Shown piece after piece: positions 32,630-40,461 of a stretch of 64,000 nt of DNA. Source of the stretch: a virus; IMG/VR virus record IMGVR_UViG_3300042691_032331, positions 1-64,000 of that record; one strand, given 5' to 3'. The position numbers and the translations under genes were made by a program. How positions within the stretch are numbered: position 1 is the first letter of the stretch; the number at the start of each line of letters is the position of its first letter. The notes under the pieces were generated by a model that saw only the letters and a program-made list of their open reading frames with translations, had not been told where the DNA came from and searched no databases.

Positions 32630-32903
32630 TTTTTTTTCGACCTGTTGAGAAACTCTTTTTGACAACATAGTCACGATTTGGTATTGGAGTAAAATCTTTT
32701 GTAAGATTTTTATATATAAGATCATCTCCGTATTTTAGTATTATATAACTATAAACAGAATCACTATTTGAAACAGAGATCCTTAGATGATTGGACCATT
32801 TTGTTTTACTATTAATTAACTTTTTAATATTTTTATCATTTAATATATCATCAAAGTTATTTGATTCTCTATAAAAGTTAAAGTATTGATCTATTTTTTC
32901 CAT
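32619..32903 (-). CDS. Hypothetical protein (94 aa)
   Basis: A helical N-terminus (KIDQYFNFYRESNNF) precedes a strand-rich part (LRISVSNSDSVYSYIIL). It overlaps the next upstream gene by 13 nt. AT-rich with many Asn/Lys/Ile residues. Function unknown. Confidence 0.6.
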   Translation of the reverse strand: MEKIDQYFNFYRESNNFDDILNDKNIKKLINSKTKWSNHLRISVSNSDSVYSYIILKYGDDLIYKNLTKDFTPIPNRDYVVKKSFSTGRKKITC

Positions 32904-33100
32904 AATATAAAATTTACATAATCTTTTTCAGATAAAAAAAAGAATTTATAATTACCATCTAATGCTTCAGCAAAATCAGTAGACTCTGTTACAAACCATT
33001 CTTCACTGCAATTTCTTTCACACCAATCCATATATGGACCTAACTGTCCATATGGCAGTTTTACTTGAGTATTGTAATAATTAAATGCTGTGCTTTGCAA
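32891..33100 (-). CDS. W/F-ALRW family small protein (69 aa)
   Basis: It has the N-terminal QLGPYMDWCERN, EEWFV in the centre and ends with FFFLSEKDYVNFILWKK. The end matches the motif (E/K)(E/K)DxxxFxLxW seen in the tandem family at 37521-38819. Its 3' and 5' ends overlap neighbours. Function unknown. Confidence 0.62.
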   Translation of the reverse strand: MQSTAFNYYNTQVKLPYGQLGPYMDWCERNCSEEWFVTESTDFAEALDGNYKFFFLSEKDYVNFILWKK

Positions 33101-33581
33101 CCTCTACTCCGGAACGTTTAAGGAATTCAATACCGGCATTACTTCTATATTCTTCATTGTAATAGACTTTACTTATACCTGATTGATAAATTAGTTTTGC
33201 ACATTCAAGACAAGGACTATGGGTAACAAATAATTCTGCCCCTAATCCGCTGTTATGACTTTTAGCTAACTTTGCCAATGCATTTGATTCAGCGTGTAAA
33301 ACTTCTGGTTTTGTTTTTAGTCTAGTCCAACCATTATCTGTTTCTGTAAATTGATTCTCTATCATCCATTCTTTAGTAGAATAACATTCAGATTTTGATA
33401 CATATTCTGTTTCTTCGCAATTATTATTCCAACCAGCTGGCATACCATTGTATCCATAGCTTATTACGCAATCGTCTTTAACAATCACTGCACCAACTTT
33501 TAATCTTTGAGCATAACTTAACTCACTTGTTCTTTTTGCCCAATCCATGTATAGTTTTATAAACTTATCTTTCACGAACAT
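33081..33581 (-). CDS. dCMP deaminase (zinc-dependent)
   Basis: The 166-residue deaminase has the zinc motifs HAES (H96, catalytic E98) and PCLEC (C124, C127), and the N-terminal substrate motif GAVIVKDD and GYNGMPAGWNN. It makes dUMP for dTTP synthesis, as in T4 cd. A Cys/His insert (about 55-90) is usual in phage enzymes and may bind structural zinc. Confidence 0.93.
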   Translation of the reverse strand: MFVKDKFIKLYMDWAKRTSELSYAQRLKVGAVIVKDDCVISYGYNGMPAGWNNNCEETEYVSKSECYSTKEWMIENQFTETDNGWTRLKTKPEVLHAESNALAKLAKSHNSGLGAELFVTHSPCLECAKLIYQSGISKVYYNEEYRSNAGIEFLKRSGVEVAKHSI

Positions 33582-33822
33582 AACCCATACGACTAATATG
33601 ATCTATTGCGTAACATTCGTCTACTAATATATCTAATAGATAATCTTCAATACCAAAACGCTTACTAAATGCTTTACCGAATGTGACCCCTTTTAATTTT
33701 TCAAATATATATTCTTTACGAAATAAATCGTAATCTTTTTTACTGATGGTAATTTTAGTATGGCATCTTTCTTTTGTCCAATCACTTAGTGCAGATACTA
33801 CAGAATCCATAATAGCATCCAT
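33565..33822 (-). CDS. Hypothetical protein (85 aa)
   Basis: The ATG at 33822 is preferred to a GTG at 33834. The protein is helical: MDSVVSALSDWTKERCH, YDLFRKEYIFEKLKGVTFGKAFSKRF and YLLDILVDECYAID. It overlaps the deaminase start by 17 nt. Function unknown. Confidence 0.65.
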   Translation of the reverse strand: MDAIMDSVVSALSDWTKERCHTKITISKKDYDLFRKEYIFEKLKGVTFGKAFSKRFGIEDYLLDILVDECYAIDHISRMGYVRER

Positions 33823-33824
33823 AA

Positions 33825-34361
33825 TTAATCCCACAAACTAAAGTAATATTTTGCAAATAAATCAATACCTTCTTGTATTCTTTTGCGATGTTCTTCCATT
33901 CCCTCAAAATCTATCCAGTGTTCTTCTGGGTTTTTATCTACCATTTCATATAATTTTTCTACTTTGCCTGTAATTGGATTTAATTTAGTTTCATCAATTT
34001 CTTTCCACTCATAATCTCCTTCACCATGATAGTATTTTGATTCCCAATTATCCTCTACAATTTGTTGAAAGCTCCAAATCATTTTTTCAAGGATTTCTTC
34101 GTATCTCTCTACAGATTTGTTAAACATTTCATGATGATCTTCTTTGTAAAAATCAAAACTTTCCTGTTTTTCATAGTCGGCACCTCCTATGGCAGCAAAC
34201 TCAGCAGGTACTCCCTGCTTTGTTTGTTTTAATTGAAGTAGCATTGGAAGTATAATCATAGCTAATGTATGATCCATACTATATGTGTCGTAGCGGTCTA
34301 TTTGTATATCAATTTTTCTTTTGCCGCTACCTAATGGGTATTTACCGATGTTTATTTTCAT
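33825..34361 (-). CDS. Hypothetical protein (178 aa), conserved-phage type
   Basis: Soluble and acidic. Contains RYDTYSMDHTLAMIILPMLLQLK, then EEILEKMIWSFQQIVEDNWE and EEHRKRIQEGIDLFAKYY at the end, a layout seen in cyanophage-like genomes without known role. The start overlaps the membrane gene end by 20 nt. Confidence 0.72.
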   Translation of the reverse strand: MKINIGKYPLGSGKRKIDIQIDRYDTYSMDHTLAMIILPMLLQLKQTKQGVPAEFAAIGGADYEKQESFDFYKEDHHEMFNKSVERYEEILEKMIWSFQQIVEDNWESKYYHGEGDYEWKEIDETKLNPITGKVEKLYEMVDKNPEEHWIDFEGMEEHRKRIQEGIDLFAKYYFSLWD

Positions 34362-34731
34362 CTTTGAACTTTTCTACTTTACCATCCATAAACATATAAA
34401 CTTCTTTATCGTGAACTACAGTAGCCCACTCAATATTTTTATATTTCTTTGCTAGTTCTGCTAATTCATCTAATGATGATCCTTGACAAACAAATTCGTC
34501 GTTTTGATAATATAAGTATAAAGTATTTTGTATCGCTTCAACCTTTAAATCTTCAACGTCAGCCTTATCTTCTGACTCAGGATCTAACAGTGCTTTTTCC
34601 ATTTCTTTTTCTAAGTCTATACCTTGTGTTTGTGCAATTTTGATAAGCAACTTGCGAAACCTTATTAAGGCAATAGTTTCGCCAATAGTATATCCTAAAA
34701 ATACAAGAACTATAACTGAAAACAGATCCAT
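34342..34731 (-). CDS. Membrane-anchored hypothetical protein (129 aa)
   Basis: A single N-terminal transmembrane segment (LFSVIVLVFLGYTIGETIALI) is followed by a soluble domain with an acidic patch (PESEDKADVED) and strands (TLYLYYQNDEFVCQG; WATVVHDKEVYMFMDGKVEK). The ATG at 34731 is 5 nt from a late element; an upstream ATG (34737) overlaps the element itself. Confidence 0.65.
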   Translation of the reverse strand: MDLFSVIVLVFLGYTIGETIALIRFRKLLIKIAQTQGIDLEKEMEKALLDPESEDKADVEDLKVEAIQNTLYLYYQNDEFVCQGSSLDELAELAKKYKNIEWATVVHDKEVYMFMDGKVEKFKDENKHR

Positions 34732-34736
34732 AAACA

Positions 34737-34743
34737 TATTTAT
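34737..34743 (-). promoter_or_regulatory. T4-type late promoter element, leaderless type
   Basis: Minus-strand ATAAATA, then TGTTT, then ATG at 34731 (5-nt gap). The TAA in the element is the stop codon of the cupin gene. Confidence 0.55.
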
Positions 34744-35270
34744 TGTTTTTTCCTATTCATTGATTTGATTTTAGGTTCAATGTAACGTTGATGGTATTCT
34801 TTATAATTTTCCAGATAATTTTCCCATTGTATCCATTGATGCTTCTTTTTTGTTTTGTTGATTAAGAATCCCCAGTCACGTTGCTGAGGTCCCATCAAAA
34901 ACAATGTAGTAGCAGGTCCAATTGTTTCATCAATCTCTAACCAATGAAATTCTTTAGCACTACGCTTGAGTATGCTACCAGGACCACGCCATGTAGTAAA
35001 TTCAGCGAATATCTCCCCTTTGTTATTATACACAGGAGTATGTTCCCAATAACCACCACTTAAGATAATAGTAATAAAGGGCCAAGGATGATCGTGAAAA
35101 ATAGGGTCATCACTTTTTACAATCTTATGTAAAGTGATATTAAACGGAAAAAACTTACGATCTTTAAGAAACAAATAGTAACGGTGCATATAATCTTCGC
35201 CCGTTCTACGGTCAGGTATTAGACGATACCTGCCTAACTTATCCATTATTTTGTGAAGTATCTTTTTCAT
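34740..35270 (-). CDS. Cupin-like protein (176 aa)
   Basis: The core resembles a small cupin barrel: PIFHDHPWPFITIILSGGYW, then GSILKRSAKEFHWLEI. His residues in HDHPW and FHW could bind a metal. C-terminus is basic. Phage relatives are annotated as cysteine-dioxygenase-like or sugar-isomerase-like; the reaction is unknown. Confidence 0.65.
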   Translation of the reverse strand: MKKILHKIMDKLGRYRLIPDRRTGEDYMHRYYLFLKDRKFFPFNITLHKIVKSDDPIFHDHPWPFITIILSGGYWEHTPVYNNKGEIFAEFTTWRGPGSILKRSAKEFHWLEIDETIGPATTLFLMGPQQRDWGFLINKTKKKHQWIQWENYLENYKEYHQRYIEPKIKSMNRKKQ

Positions 35271-35282
35271 ATTCAGGTATCT

Positions 35283-35319
35283 AAAAAACTAAAAGACAGC
35301 TTTTTTACAGAAAGCTGTC
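35283..35319 (-). terminator. Intrinsic terminator (-)
   Basis: A perfect 9-bp stem GACAGCTTT (35295-35303)/AAAGCTGTC (35311-35319), followed in the minus direction by a T-rich tract (TTTTAGTTTTTT). It ends the HTH-regulator transcript. Confidence 0.75.
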
Positions 35320-35346
35320 CAAAAACTGCTCTTTTAGGAGTGAGCC

Positions 35347-35601
35347 TTATACGCCCATTGCTAGAGCACGATAGCCTGCTGCAATAAGTTCGCGGGTAGG
35401 TGTTCCCAAACGATACTTGGTGCTTGTGCGACCTTTAGTATCAGTATGCTGATTAGCATAGATTGAGAAACCACTATAGCGAAGGTCGCTAACAGTAGCA
35501 GTAGGATTGGCAATGCCAAAACGTGCTTTGATTTGTGCTGCTGTTAGTTCTTCACCCTTACGAAATGCCTCTAGAAGGCGTTCTTGCTTAGTATTAGTCA
35601 T
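35347..35601 (-). CDS. Winged-helix DNA-binding protein (84 aa)
   Basis: Residues about 16-40 (GEELTAAQIKARFGIANPTA) form a helix-turn-helix and YRLGTP lies in the wing region. Similar small HTH proteins are widespread in T4-like aquatic phages. A 10-bp perfect palindrome lies between its promoter and start, suggesting autoregulation; inference. Confidence 0.75.
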   Translation of the reverse strand: MTNTKQERLLEAFRKGEELTAAQIKARFGIANPTATVSDLRYSGFSIYANQHTDTKGRTSTKYRLGTPTRELIAAGYRALAMGV

Positions 35602-35624
35602 TTATATCCTCATTAATAAAAATC

Positions 35625-35634
35625 GTTGATCAAC
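35625..35634 (-). promoter_or_regulatory. Palindromic operator candidate
   Basis: GTTGATCAAC, a perfect 10-bp palindrome in the 5' UTR of the HTH gene, just after the predicted transcription start. Confidence 0.5.
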
Positions 35635-35645
35635 AACGTATTATG

Positions 35646-35674
35646 ATTATAGTACAAGATTGTTAGATATGCAA
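35646..35674 (-). promoter_or_regulatory. Sigma70-like promoter of HTH gene
   Basis: Minus-strand TTGCAT, 17 bp, TATAAT. It lacks the conserved TTGACAAWWAAT core of the other early promoters, so may be regulated separately. Confidence 0.55.
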
Positions 35675-35687
35675 ACAAATCGGTGAA

Positions 35688-36407
35688 TTAATTTTCAACT
35701 TTTCTACCGTTTTGTCCCAATTTGCCACTTACACCAATAATGGGCACTTCACGAACATGCTCATTTGGCAAGAGTAAAAATAAAAGGTGCTCAATATCAA
35801 CCCTAGACTTATCTTTAAGTCTTTGCATAAATGTATCAACTGCCTCTTTATAAAAATCTTTTACAACAGGATGAAGTGATTTGGGCCAGCTCCAAAGTCT
35901 ACTCATATATTGAAATGGTATATTTGTATTATCTAATTCAGTAGTGAATTGACTCTTATATCGCATTGGCAATATTATTTTATCTGTAAACCTCTCATAC
36001 AATCTAGGATTGAAGTTTTCATTTAGTGTATATCTTCCAGATAGTTTATGTATTCTATCCACATTGTCAAATATAGTAGTTTCTTCTTCAAGCATTTTAA
36101 GTGCCGAATTAAAAGCTAATAGTTCACTCATGTTTTTGGCAATGTCCCAATTGTCAGTGTTTTCACGTATATGTGTAAGTGTCTTATCACCACTCATATT
36201 AACAATGAAACTAACTACCTCACGAAATTCGTCCAGTATTTCTTTTTCAACAGGTAATGCTGAACTTTCTATGAGGACGATTTGTGCATCTGGTACACGC
36301 TTTCGTATACTTTTAAATGTGTCCCAAGTCTGAGAAACACGTTCTTCCTGATCGTATTTCCCAAACTTGGTTTTTACTGCGCTTGTGATTAAAAATAAAT
36401 GGTTCAT
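35688..36407 (-). CDS. Putative GT-A-like glycosyltransferase (239 aa)
   Basis: The N-terminus FLITSAVKTKFGKY and SIRKRVPDAQIVLIES resemble a Rossmann-like half of GT-A enzymes, and IHKLSGRYTLNENF resembles their acceptor region. No DxD motif can be placed with confidence. The start overlaps the phosphoesterase stop (ATGA). Confidence 0.5.
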   Translation of the reverse strand: MNHLFLITSAVKTKFGKYDQEERVSQTWDTFKSIRKRVPDAQIVLIESSALPVEKEILDEFREVVSFIVNMSGDKTLTHIRENTDNWDIAKNMSELLAFNSALKMLEEETTIFDNVDRIHKLSGRYTLNENFNPRLYERFTDKIILPMRYKSQFTTELDNTNIPFQYMSRLWSWPKSLHPVVKDFYKEAVDTFMQRLKDKSRVDIEHLLFLLLPNEHVREVPIIGVSGKLGQNGRKVEN

Positions 36408-37312
36408 GTAATGTCAACGTATTTTAGTGTAAAACTATCGGCACGATCTTCGTACCCATCGTAGCCTCGAGGGTTACAAACAATACGTGTTGTACCAAGC
36501 ATATAATCAAACTCCTCATGAGTATGTCCATGAGTCCAAAGTTTAATTTGCCTACGATCTAAGATGTAGTTATTTAGATCAGAACTGTATGCCCCATTCA
36601 TTATTTTTTCATTTTGATAACGAGGATGGGTACTTAGTTTACTAGGTGCATGATGACCTACTACCACTGTTGGTAGATTAGGATGTAGTTCCAATACCTC
36701 ATCTAAACCACGGCGAAACTTATAATGTTCTTCTACTGCATCATCAGGCATAAAAGTTGCAGGTCTTTCATTAAACTTTACAACATGTTGACCTGCATTA
36801 TCAGGATCGGGCAAAGTATAACGATAGCTAGACATTTTATTTGAATTTTTCACACAATTAAAATCATTCATCATTGTGCGAATCATAGCCATAGTAGCAC
36901 GATCTTCATTATTCATGTCAGTCCATAATGTACCGCCATAAAATAATACGCCATTAATAATTTTCCATTCATTATCTAGGAAATGAAAATTACTTTTATG
37001 TTCAAACGAACCACGAATAATATTAGCCGTGTCAGCAAAATCACCATGATAATGTTCGTGATTACCCATGATGAATACTACGTGCGGGAATCTTTCAGTG
37101 CAACGCATTATAAAATTATAGTAGCGATCACTACGTGCCTTTTGGCTACTAGTAGCGGCGATTAGTTGTGAGCTTTCATCATATAGAAAAGACTTAAGAT
37201 CATTTGCCACAAAAATATCGCCACCGAGTATTAATACATCAGCGTTTTCTGTGTTTTGTAAATCTAAATCTCCAAACTCTAAGTGTAGGTCACTACAAAC
37301 TGCTACTTTCAT
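36404..37312 (-). CDS. Calcineurin-like metallophosphoesterase (302 aa)
   Basis: All metal-binding blocks are present: CSDLHLEFGD, ILGGDIF, IMGNHEHYHG, VVGHHAPS and LWTHGHTHEEFDY. It is a cytoplasmic phosphoesterase of the large phage type. It is the intact counterpart of the degenerate protein at 43466. Substrate unknown. Confidence 0.88.
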   Translation of the reverse strand: MKVAVCSDLHLEFGDLDLQNTENADVLILGGDIFVANDLKSFLYDESSQLIAATSSQKARSDRYYNFIMRCTERFPHVVFIMGNHEHYHGDFADTANIIRGSFEHKSNFHFLDNEWKIINGVLFYGGTLWTDMNNEDRATMAMIRTMMNDFNCVKNSNKMSSYRYTLPDPDNAGQHVVKFNERPATFMPDDAVEEHYKFRRGLDEVLELHPNLPTVVVGHHAPSKLSTHPRYQNEKIMNGAYSSDLNNYILDRRQIKLWTHGHTHEEFDYMLGTTRIVCNPRGYDGYEDRADSFTLKYVDIT

Positions 37313-37323
37313 TTTTATTCCTT

Positions 37324-37524
37324 TTAGTGACGATATGCTATTGATCTAATTTCTACTTTATTGCAATTACAACATGTTCTAGACTGCGACCATTCTGAAT
37401 ATACTAATTCTTTAGTAGGAGTAGACCATACTGTGTAGTTATGTAAACCTAAATAACAAAGGATACTTTTAACTAACAATTTTTCTTCCTTTAATTTTCT
37501 TACAATATTAGTATGTTCATTCAT
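37324..37524 (-). CDS. Small zinc-ribbon-like protein (66 aa)
   Basis: The ATG at 37524 overlaps the upstream stop. The C-terminal half reads SRTCCNCNKVE, with another Cys near residue 25, and may hold one metal. Many phages have short 'C...H.....W......CxxCx' proteins of this kind. Function unknown. Confidence 0.6.
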   Translation of the reverse strand: MNEHTNIVRKLKEEKLLVKSILCYLGLHNYTVWSTPTKELVYSEWSQSRTCCNCNKVEIRSIAYRH

Positions 37525-37760
37525 AGCCAACGTAGTGCAAATTCAATAGAATCACGCTCTCTCACAAACTCCCAAATAACAACATGATAATCAATTGTAC
37601 CTTCAGGATGGTTTCTACGCCACCCACACTTTGAAATTATTTTACCATGTTTACGTGCAAGCCAATCAAACATAAGACAATATTGTTCGTAAGTTCTAAT
37701 ATGTGTACGAACGGTGTATTTGTATTTTCTTCGAGTTAGCCGTCTTTGTTTACTATTCAT
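37521..37760 (-). CDS. W/F-ALRW family small protein (79 aa)
   Basis: Basic N-terminus (KQRRLTRRKYKYT), centre YCLMFDWLARKHG, end RERDSIEFALRWL. The end matches the family motif. A strong early-type -10 box touches its ATG, which makes either the promoter or this start questionable. Function unknown. Confidence 0.6.
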   Translation of the reverse strand: MNSKQRRLTRRKYKYTVRTHIRTYEQYCLMFDWLARKHGKIISKCGWRRNHPEGTIDYHVVIWEFVRERDSIEFALRWL

Positions 37761-37789
37761 AGTATAGCAAAAATTATATTATTTGTCAA
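37761..37789 (-). promoter_or_regulatory. Early-type promoter touching a start codon
   Basis: Minus-strand TTGACAAATAAT core, 17 bp, TATACT directly followed by ATG. The predicted start of RNA would lie inside the ORF, so this promoter may serve only the genes further down. Confidence 0.55.
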
Positions 37790-37794
37790 ATAGG

Positions 37795-38175
37795 TTATGC
37801 CCATTTTAATGCTAAAAGTGAAGCATAATAGGCTTTAGATTTTATAATTTTTATACTGAGCCGATTTTCAGCAACATCATTATTGATGAAGCCCCAATTC
37901 CAATGCCATCCTTGTTTACCAACGTACTGTTCTAGAAAAGGTCTATAAAAATCATTAGGATCTGCACTTTCAACTTCTACCCAAGTTGCGCCACAGTCGT
38001 ACCATCTAGTATCACCGTAACCCACCACAATTTTTCCTACAGGCCACCTAACGTTAATTATTACACCTGGCATAAATCTCCACCAAATTCCAGATAGTAT
38101 ATCTACGTGAGCAGGCCAAAAGTGCGAAAATTTTTGACCTTTGAATATAAATAAATTTTTAATATCAAGTTGCAT
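37795..38175 (-). CDS. W/F-ALRW family protein, long form (126 aa)
   Basis: Rich in Trp (SGIWWRFMPGV; GWHWNWGF). The end SKAYYASLLALKWA matches the family. It is about 50 residues longer than its neighbours. A one-base-spaced upstream gene suggests an operon. Function unknown. Confidence 0.62.
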   Translation of the reverse strand: MQLDIKNLFIFKGQKFSHFWPAHVDILSGIWWRFMPGVIINVRWPVGKIVVGYGDTRWYDCGATWVEVESADPNDFYRPFLEQYVGKQGWHWNWGFINNDVAENRLSIKIIKSKAYYASLLALKWA

Positions 38176-38385
38176 TTATGACCACCTCAAAGCAAACCAC
38201 ACAGCATCTTCATTACACTCAAACTCAATAAACTTTTCTGTTAGGTAACCCGGACTATGATGGTAAGGTTTCTTACAGTTAGCCTTGAGCCATTCATCGA
38301 CTAAGTAGTCTTTGTAACTTCTTTGATATTTTGCCTGCACACTACTATCTGTAGTTTCGGCGTACTTTACTTTATGTAAAGTCAT
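38176..38385 (-). CDS. W/F-ALRW family small protein (69 aa)
   Basis: The ATG at 38385 overlaps the upstream stop (ATGA). It has YLVDEWLKANCKKPYHHSPG and ends FIEFECNEDAVWFALRWS. The last ten residues are almost identical to those of the next upstream gene, so a tandem duplication is likely. Confidence 0.68.
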   Translation of the reverse strand: MTLHKVKYAETTDSSVQAKYQRSYKDYLVDEWLKANCKKPYHHSPGYLTEKFIEFECNEDAVWFALRWS

Positions 38386-38585
38386 GACCACTTCAAAGCA
38401 AACCACACAGCATCTTTTTTGTGTGCGAAATAATATACTCTATGCATTATACCTTTATCATAAGGCACATCCCAATCCCAATCTCTCTCATCTATATTAT
38501 CTTTAAGCCATGTTAAAAGTTTAGTAAAATGATCAGAACCTTTCCAAGGCATACTAACAGGAATATTACACCAATCTTGTTTCAT
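38382..38585 (-). CDS. W/F-ALRW family small protein (67 aa)
   Basis: It has HFTKLLTWLKDNIDERDWDW and ends YYFAHKKDAVWFALKWS. It overlaps the downstream paralogue by 4 nt. Small, soluble, alpha/beta. Function unknown. Confidence 0.68.
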   Translation of the reverse strand: MKQDWCNIPVSMPWKGSDHFTKLLTWLKDNIDERDWDWDVPYDKGIMHRVYYFAHKKDAVWFALKWS

Positions 38586-38588
38586 TTG

Positions 38589-38819
38589 TTATTTCCAACG
38601 TAACATAAACCAAATATAATCTTCTTCGTATCTAAAAAATAAACTTCTAGCAATTAAAAACCAACGTGGATGCTCGCAATGCTCTAAACCAAAATTATCC
38701 TGTAACCAAGCATATGCTTCTCGACTGATACCGGTTGTCCTTACAATGATAAATTCTGTATCAGGGTTATTTTTTGGACGAGTTTTTTCAACTTCGTATA
38801 TCACAACTTCCTGCATCAT
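38589..38819 (-). CDS. W/F-ALRW family small protein (76 aa)
   Basis: The ATG at 38819 overlaps the upstream stop. It contains VIYEVEKTRPKNN, ISREAYAWLQDNFG and the family end FFRYEEDYIWFMLRWK. Function unknown. Confidence 0.65.
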   Translation of the reverse strand: MMQEVVIYEVEKTRPKNNPDTEFIIVRTTGISREAYAWLQDNFGLEHCEHPRWFLIARSLFFRYEEDYIWFMLRWK

Positions 38820-39211
38820 AAATGTTTTTCTAATACAGCCCAACCTAACATAGTCTCCGGCGTACTGTCATTATACCTAATTAGAAAATATCCATCTTCG
38901 TTATATCTAGCTTTCCATTTTATATATTCTTGATCATATAAGTTTTTCTTCATATGACGTAAAAAACTTATCGGATATTCAGATGGTTTATAAAGTTCAT
39001 CTGGATACACATTTGGATATTTTGTAGTTTCTTTTTTAGTAAGCAGATATATTATGTAATCTTTTTCCAAACTATCTTTTGTAATGGGAATAAAGGTTAC
39101 ACTATCATATAGTGTATCCTTATTCTTTTTGTTATAACTTTGAACCTGTTTTTTTATTTTTTGATAATCGTATTCACGTATTATAACTTTTCGTTTTAAT
39201 ATTTTATTCAT
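38816..39211 (-). CDS. Hypothetical protein (131 aa)
   Basis: Basic N-terminus (NKILKRKVIIREYDYQKIKK), centre with YIIYLLTKKETTKYPNVYPD and a C-terminus with WKARYNEDGYFLIRYND. ATGA overlaps on both ends. Function unknown. Confidence 0.66.
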   Translation of the reverse strand: MNKILKRKVIIREYDYQKIKKQVQSYNKKNKDTLYDSVTFIPITKDSLEKDYIIYLLTKKETTKYPNVYPDELYKPSEYPISFLRHMKKNLYDQEYIKWKARYNEDGYFLIRYNDSTPETMLGWAVLEKHL

Positions 39212-39594
39212 GCTTTACTAAGGTCTACAACATGCTTACAAGTCTTTCTAAAAGTAAAACCTGGACAAGTACAATCCCAACCTTTACTGTTTTTGGTCAC
39301 AATGTACTTGTTACCTTTACTACCAGATACTTCAAATACTTTTACATCTGTGTTAACATTAATCATTGACCCACTTAGTAGTTCAATGTCTTTTACAAAC
39401 TCCATATCGATAACACGAATTTTCATCGTATCATCACCTGTCATACAGAATTGCCTATCAGTTAACCATTTGTAACTAGGAACAACTGTGCCCTCAAACA
39501 CATTTACTTCTGGTTGAGGGGGAATCATACGAGGTCCCTGCACATAACGTACAGCGACCCTTACTTTGCTATCTTTAACTGGAACTTGTATCAT
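39208..39594 (-). CDS. SWIM zinc-finger protein (128 aa)
   Basis: The ATG at 39594 overlaps the upstream stop. Residues about 108-125 (WDCTCPGFTFRKTCKHVVDL) give the CxC...CxH SWIM finger that binds DNA or proteins. The N-terminal 100 residues are strand-rich and may be a separate binding domain. Confidence 0.75.
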   Translation of the reverse strand: MIQVPVKDSKVRVAVRYVQGPRMIPPQPEVNVFEGTVVPSYKWLTDRQFCMTGDDTMKIRVIDMEFVKDIELLSGSMINVNTDVKVFEVSGSKGNKYIVTKNSKGWDCTCPGFTFRKTCKHVVDLSKA

Positions 39595-39830
39595 TACATT
39601 ACATCCAATTGAATTTGTAGACCTTCCCAAGTACCAGCATGACCTGTGCAAGTACTTTCAATACCGTCGCCTGAACGATAGAATTCAAGTGCATCAAGTG
39701 CCTTTTGAGTAGCAGCATTGAATTGCGTAAATTGACCTACGCCCTCACGAATTTGTTTAGCAGTAGCATAGAAACATGCCTGACCATTGATGATGCGAAA
39801 TTTTTGGGATTGTTTGAAACGTTTAATCAT
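39594..39830 (-). CDS. Hypothetical protein (78 aa)
   Basis: The ATG at 39830 follows AAGGAGATAAT. It has RFKQSQKFRIINGQACFYAT, then IREGVGQFTQFNAATQKALDALEFY and TCTGHAGTWE. Function unknown. Confidence 0.68.
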   Translation of the reverse strand: MIKRFKQSQKFRIINGQACFYATAKQIREGVGQFTQFNAATQKALDALEFYRSGDGIESTCTGHAGTWEGLQIQLDVM

Positions 39831-39840
39831 TATTATCTCC

Positions 39841-40056
39841 TTAGTAACCAATTGCTTCATAAACATATTCACGAACCGCAGTATCGGTAGCTTCTTCAAA
39901 ACCTTCTATAGTAGAAATCTTAGTTAACATATCATTTACTAGACTCCAAGATAAATTCATTTTCTTTGCACAAAACACAATACCGTCGATTACTGTATTA
40001 CCGTTGTCAGTAAACATACCGTAGTAGGGTTTTTCGTTGATAAGTAGTTCGTTCAT
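39841..40056 (-). CDS. Hypothetical protein (71 aa)
   Basis: The ATG at 40056 follows ACAAGGAGCAAG after an early promoter; the earlier in-frame start lies upstream of that promoter. The protein reads YYGMFTDNGNTVIDGIVF then LSWSLVNDMLTKISTI and a helical end. Function unknown. Confidence 0.7.
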   Translation of the reverse strand: MNELLINEKPYYGMFTDNGNTVIDGIVFCAKKMNLSWSLVNDMLTKISTIEGFEEATDTAVREYVYEAIGY

Positions 40057-40086
40057 TTCTTGCTCCTTGTTATTGACTATACCGTT

Positions 40087-40115
40087 ATTATATGCCCAAA
40101 CGGATTTATTGTCAA
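40087..40115 (-). promoter_or_regulatory. Early-type promoter with downstream element, overlapping a stop codon
   Basis: Minus-strand TTGACAATAAATCC core, 17 bp, TATAAT, then ACGGTATAGTCAATAACAAG. The TGA of the upstream small membrane gene is inside TTGACA. Confidence 0.82.
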
Positions 40116-40231
40116 CCAAAAAGTAGATCAGCCGCAACAAAGCCTAAATAAATAAAAGACAACGAGGTTATCAAAAGTATAACAGCAATAGTTGCTAAAC
40201 ATGCAATTTCTTCGGAAGTCAGTGTTTTCAT
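40112..40231 (-). CDS. Small membrane protein (39 aa)
   Basis: One transmembrane helix (CLATIAVILLITSLSFIYLGFVAA). The start overlaps the upstream membrane gene stop (ATGA). Its own TGA forms part of the next promoter. Confidence 0.55.
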   Translation of the reverse strand: MKTLTSEEIACLATIAVILLITSLSFIYLGFVAADLLFG

Positions 40232-40455
40232 ATCAATTTGATAATAAGTCCAACAGTATAAATTACAAGAAGTGTTGCATTAATAACAATTAATGACCAC
40301 TCACGCCACATAATTGCTACAATAAGCCAGATGAATGCACCCAAATTAAGTAGTGCAGGTCCAGCTGGATAAATGTTAATACTTGTGCAAACAGCTCCAA
40401 CAATAGTTACAAAAGTTGCAAGCCATTTTAGATAGAATACTAGGTCTTTTTTCAT
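40228..40455 (-). CDS. Three-helix membrane protein (75 aa)
   Basis: Hydrophobic segments at about 10-25, 30-48 and 52-72 (LVFYLKWLATFVTIVG; LLNLGAFIWLIVAIMW; LIVINATLLVIYTVGLII). The -10 box ends 6 nt before the ATG and there is no SD, so the message is probably leaderless. Resembles small SemiSWEET/DUF-type phage membrane proteins, not assigned. Confidence 0.62.
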   Translation of the reverse strand: MKKDLVFYLKWLATFVTIVGAVCTSINIYPAGPALLNLGAFIWLIVAIMWREWSLIVINATLLVIYTVGLIIKLI

Positions 40456-40461
40456 ACCCGT

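Noticed and set aside
37761-37789. Treating the 37761 promoter as a leaderless promoter for the 37521 gene
   Set aside because: The -10 box touches the ATG, so transcription would start inside the ORF; it is kept as a promoter but not as a leaderless example.
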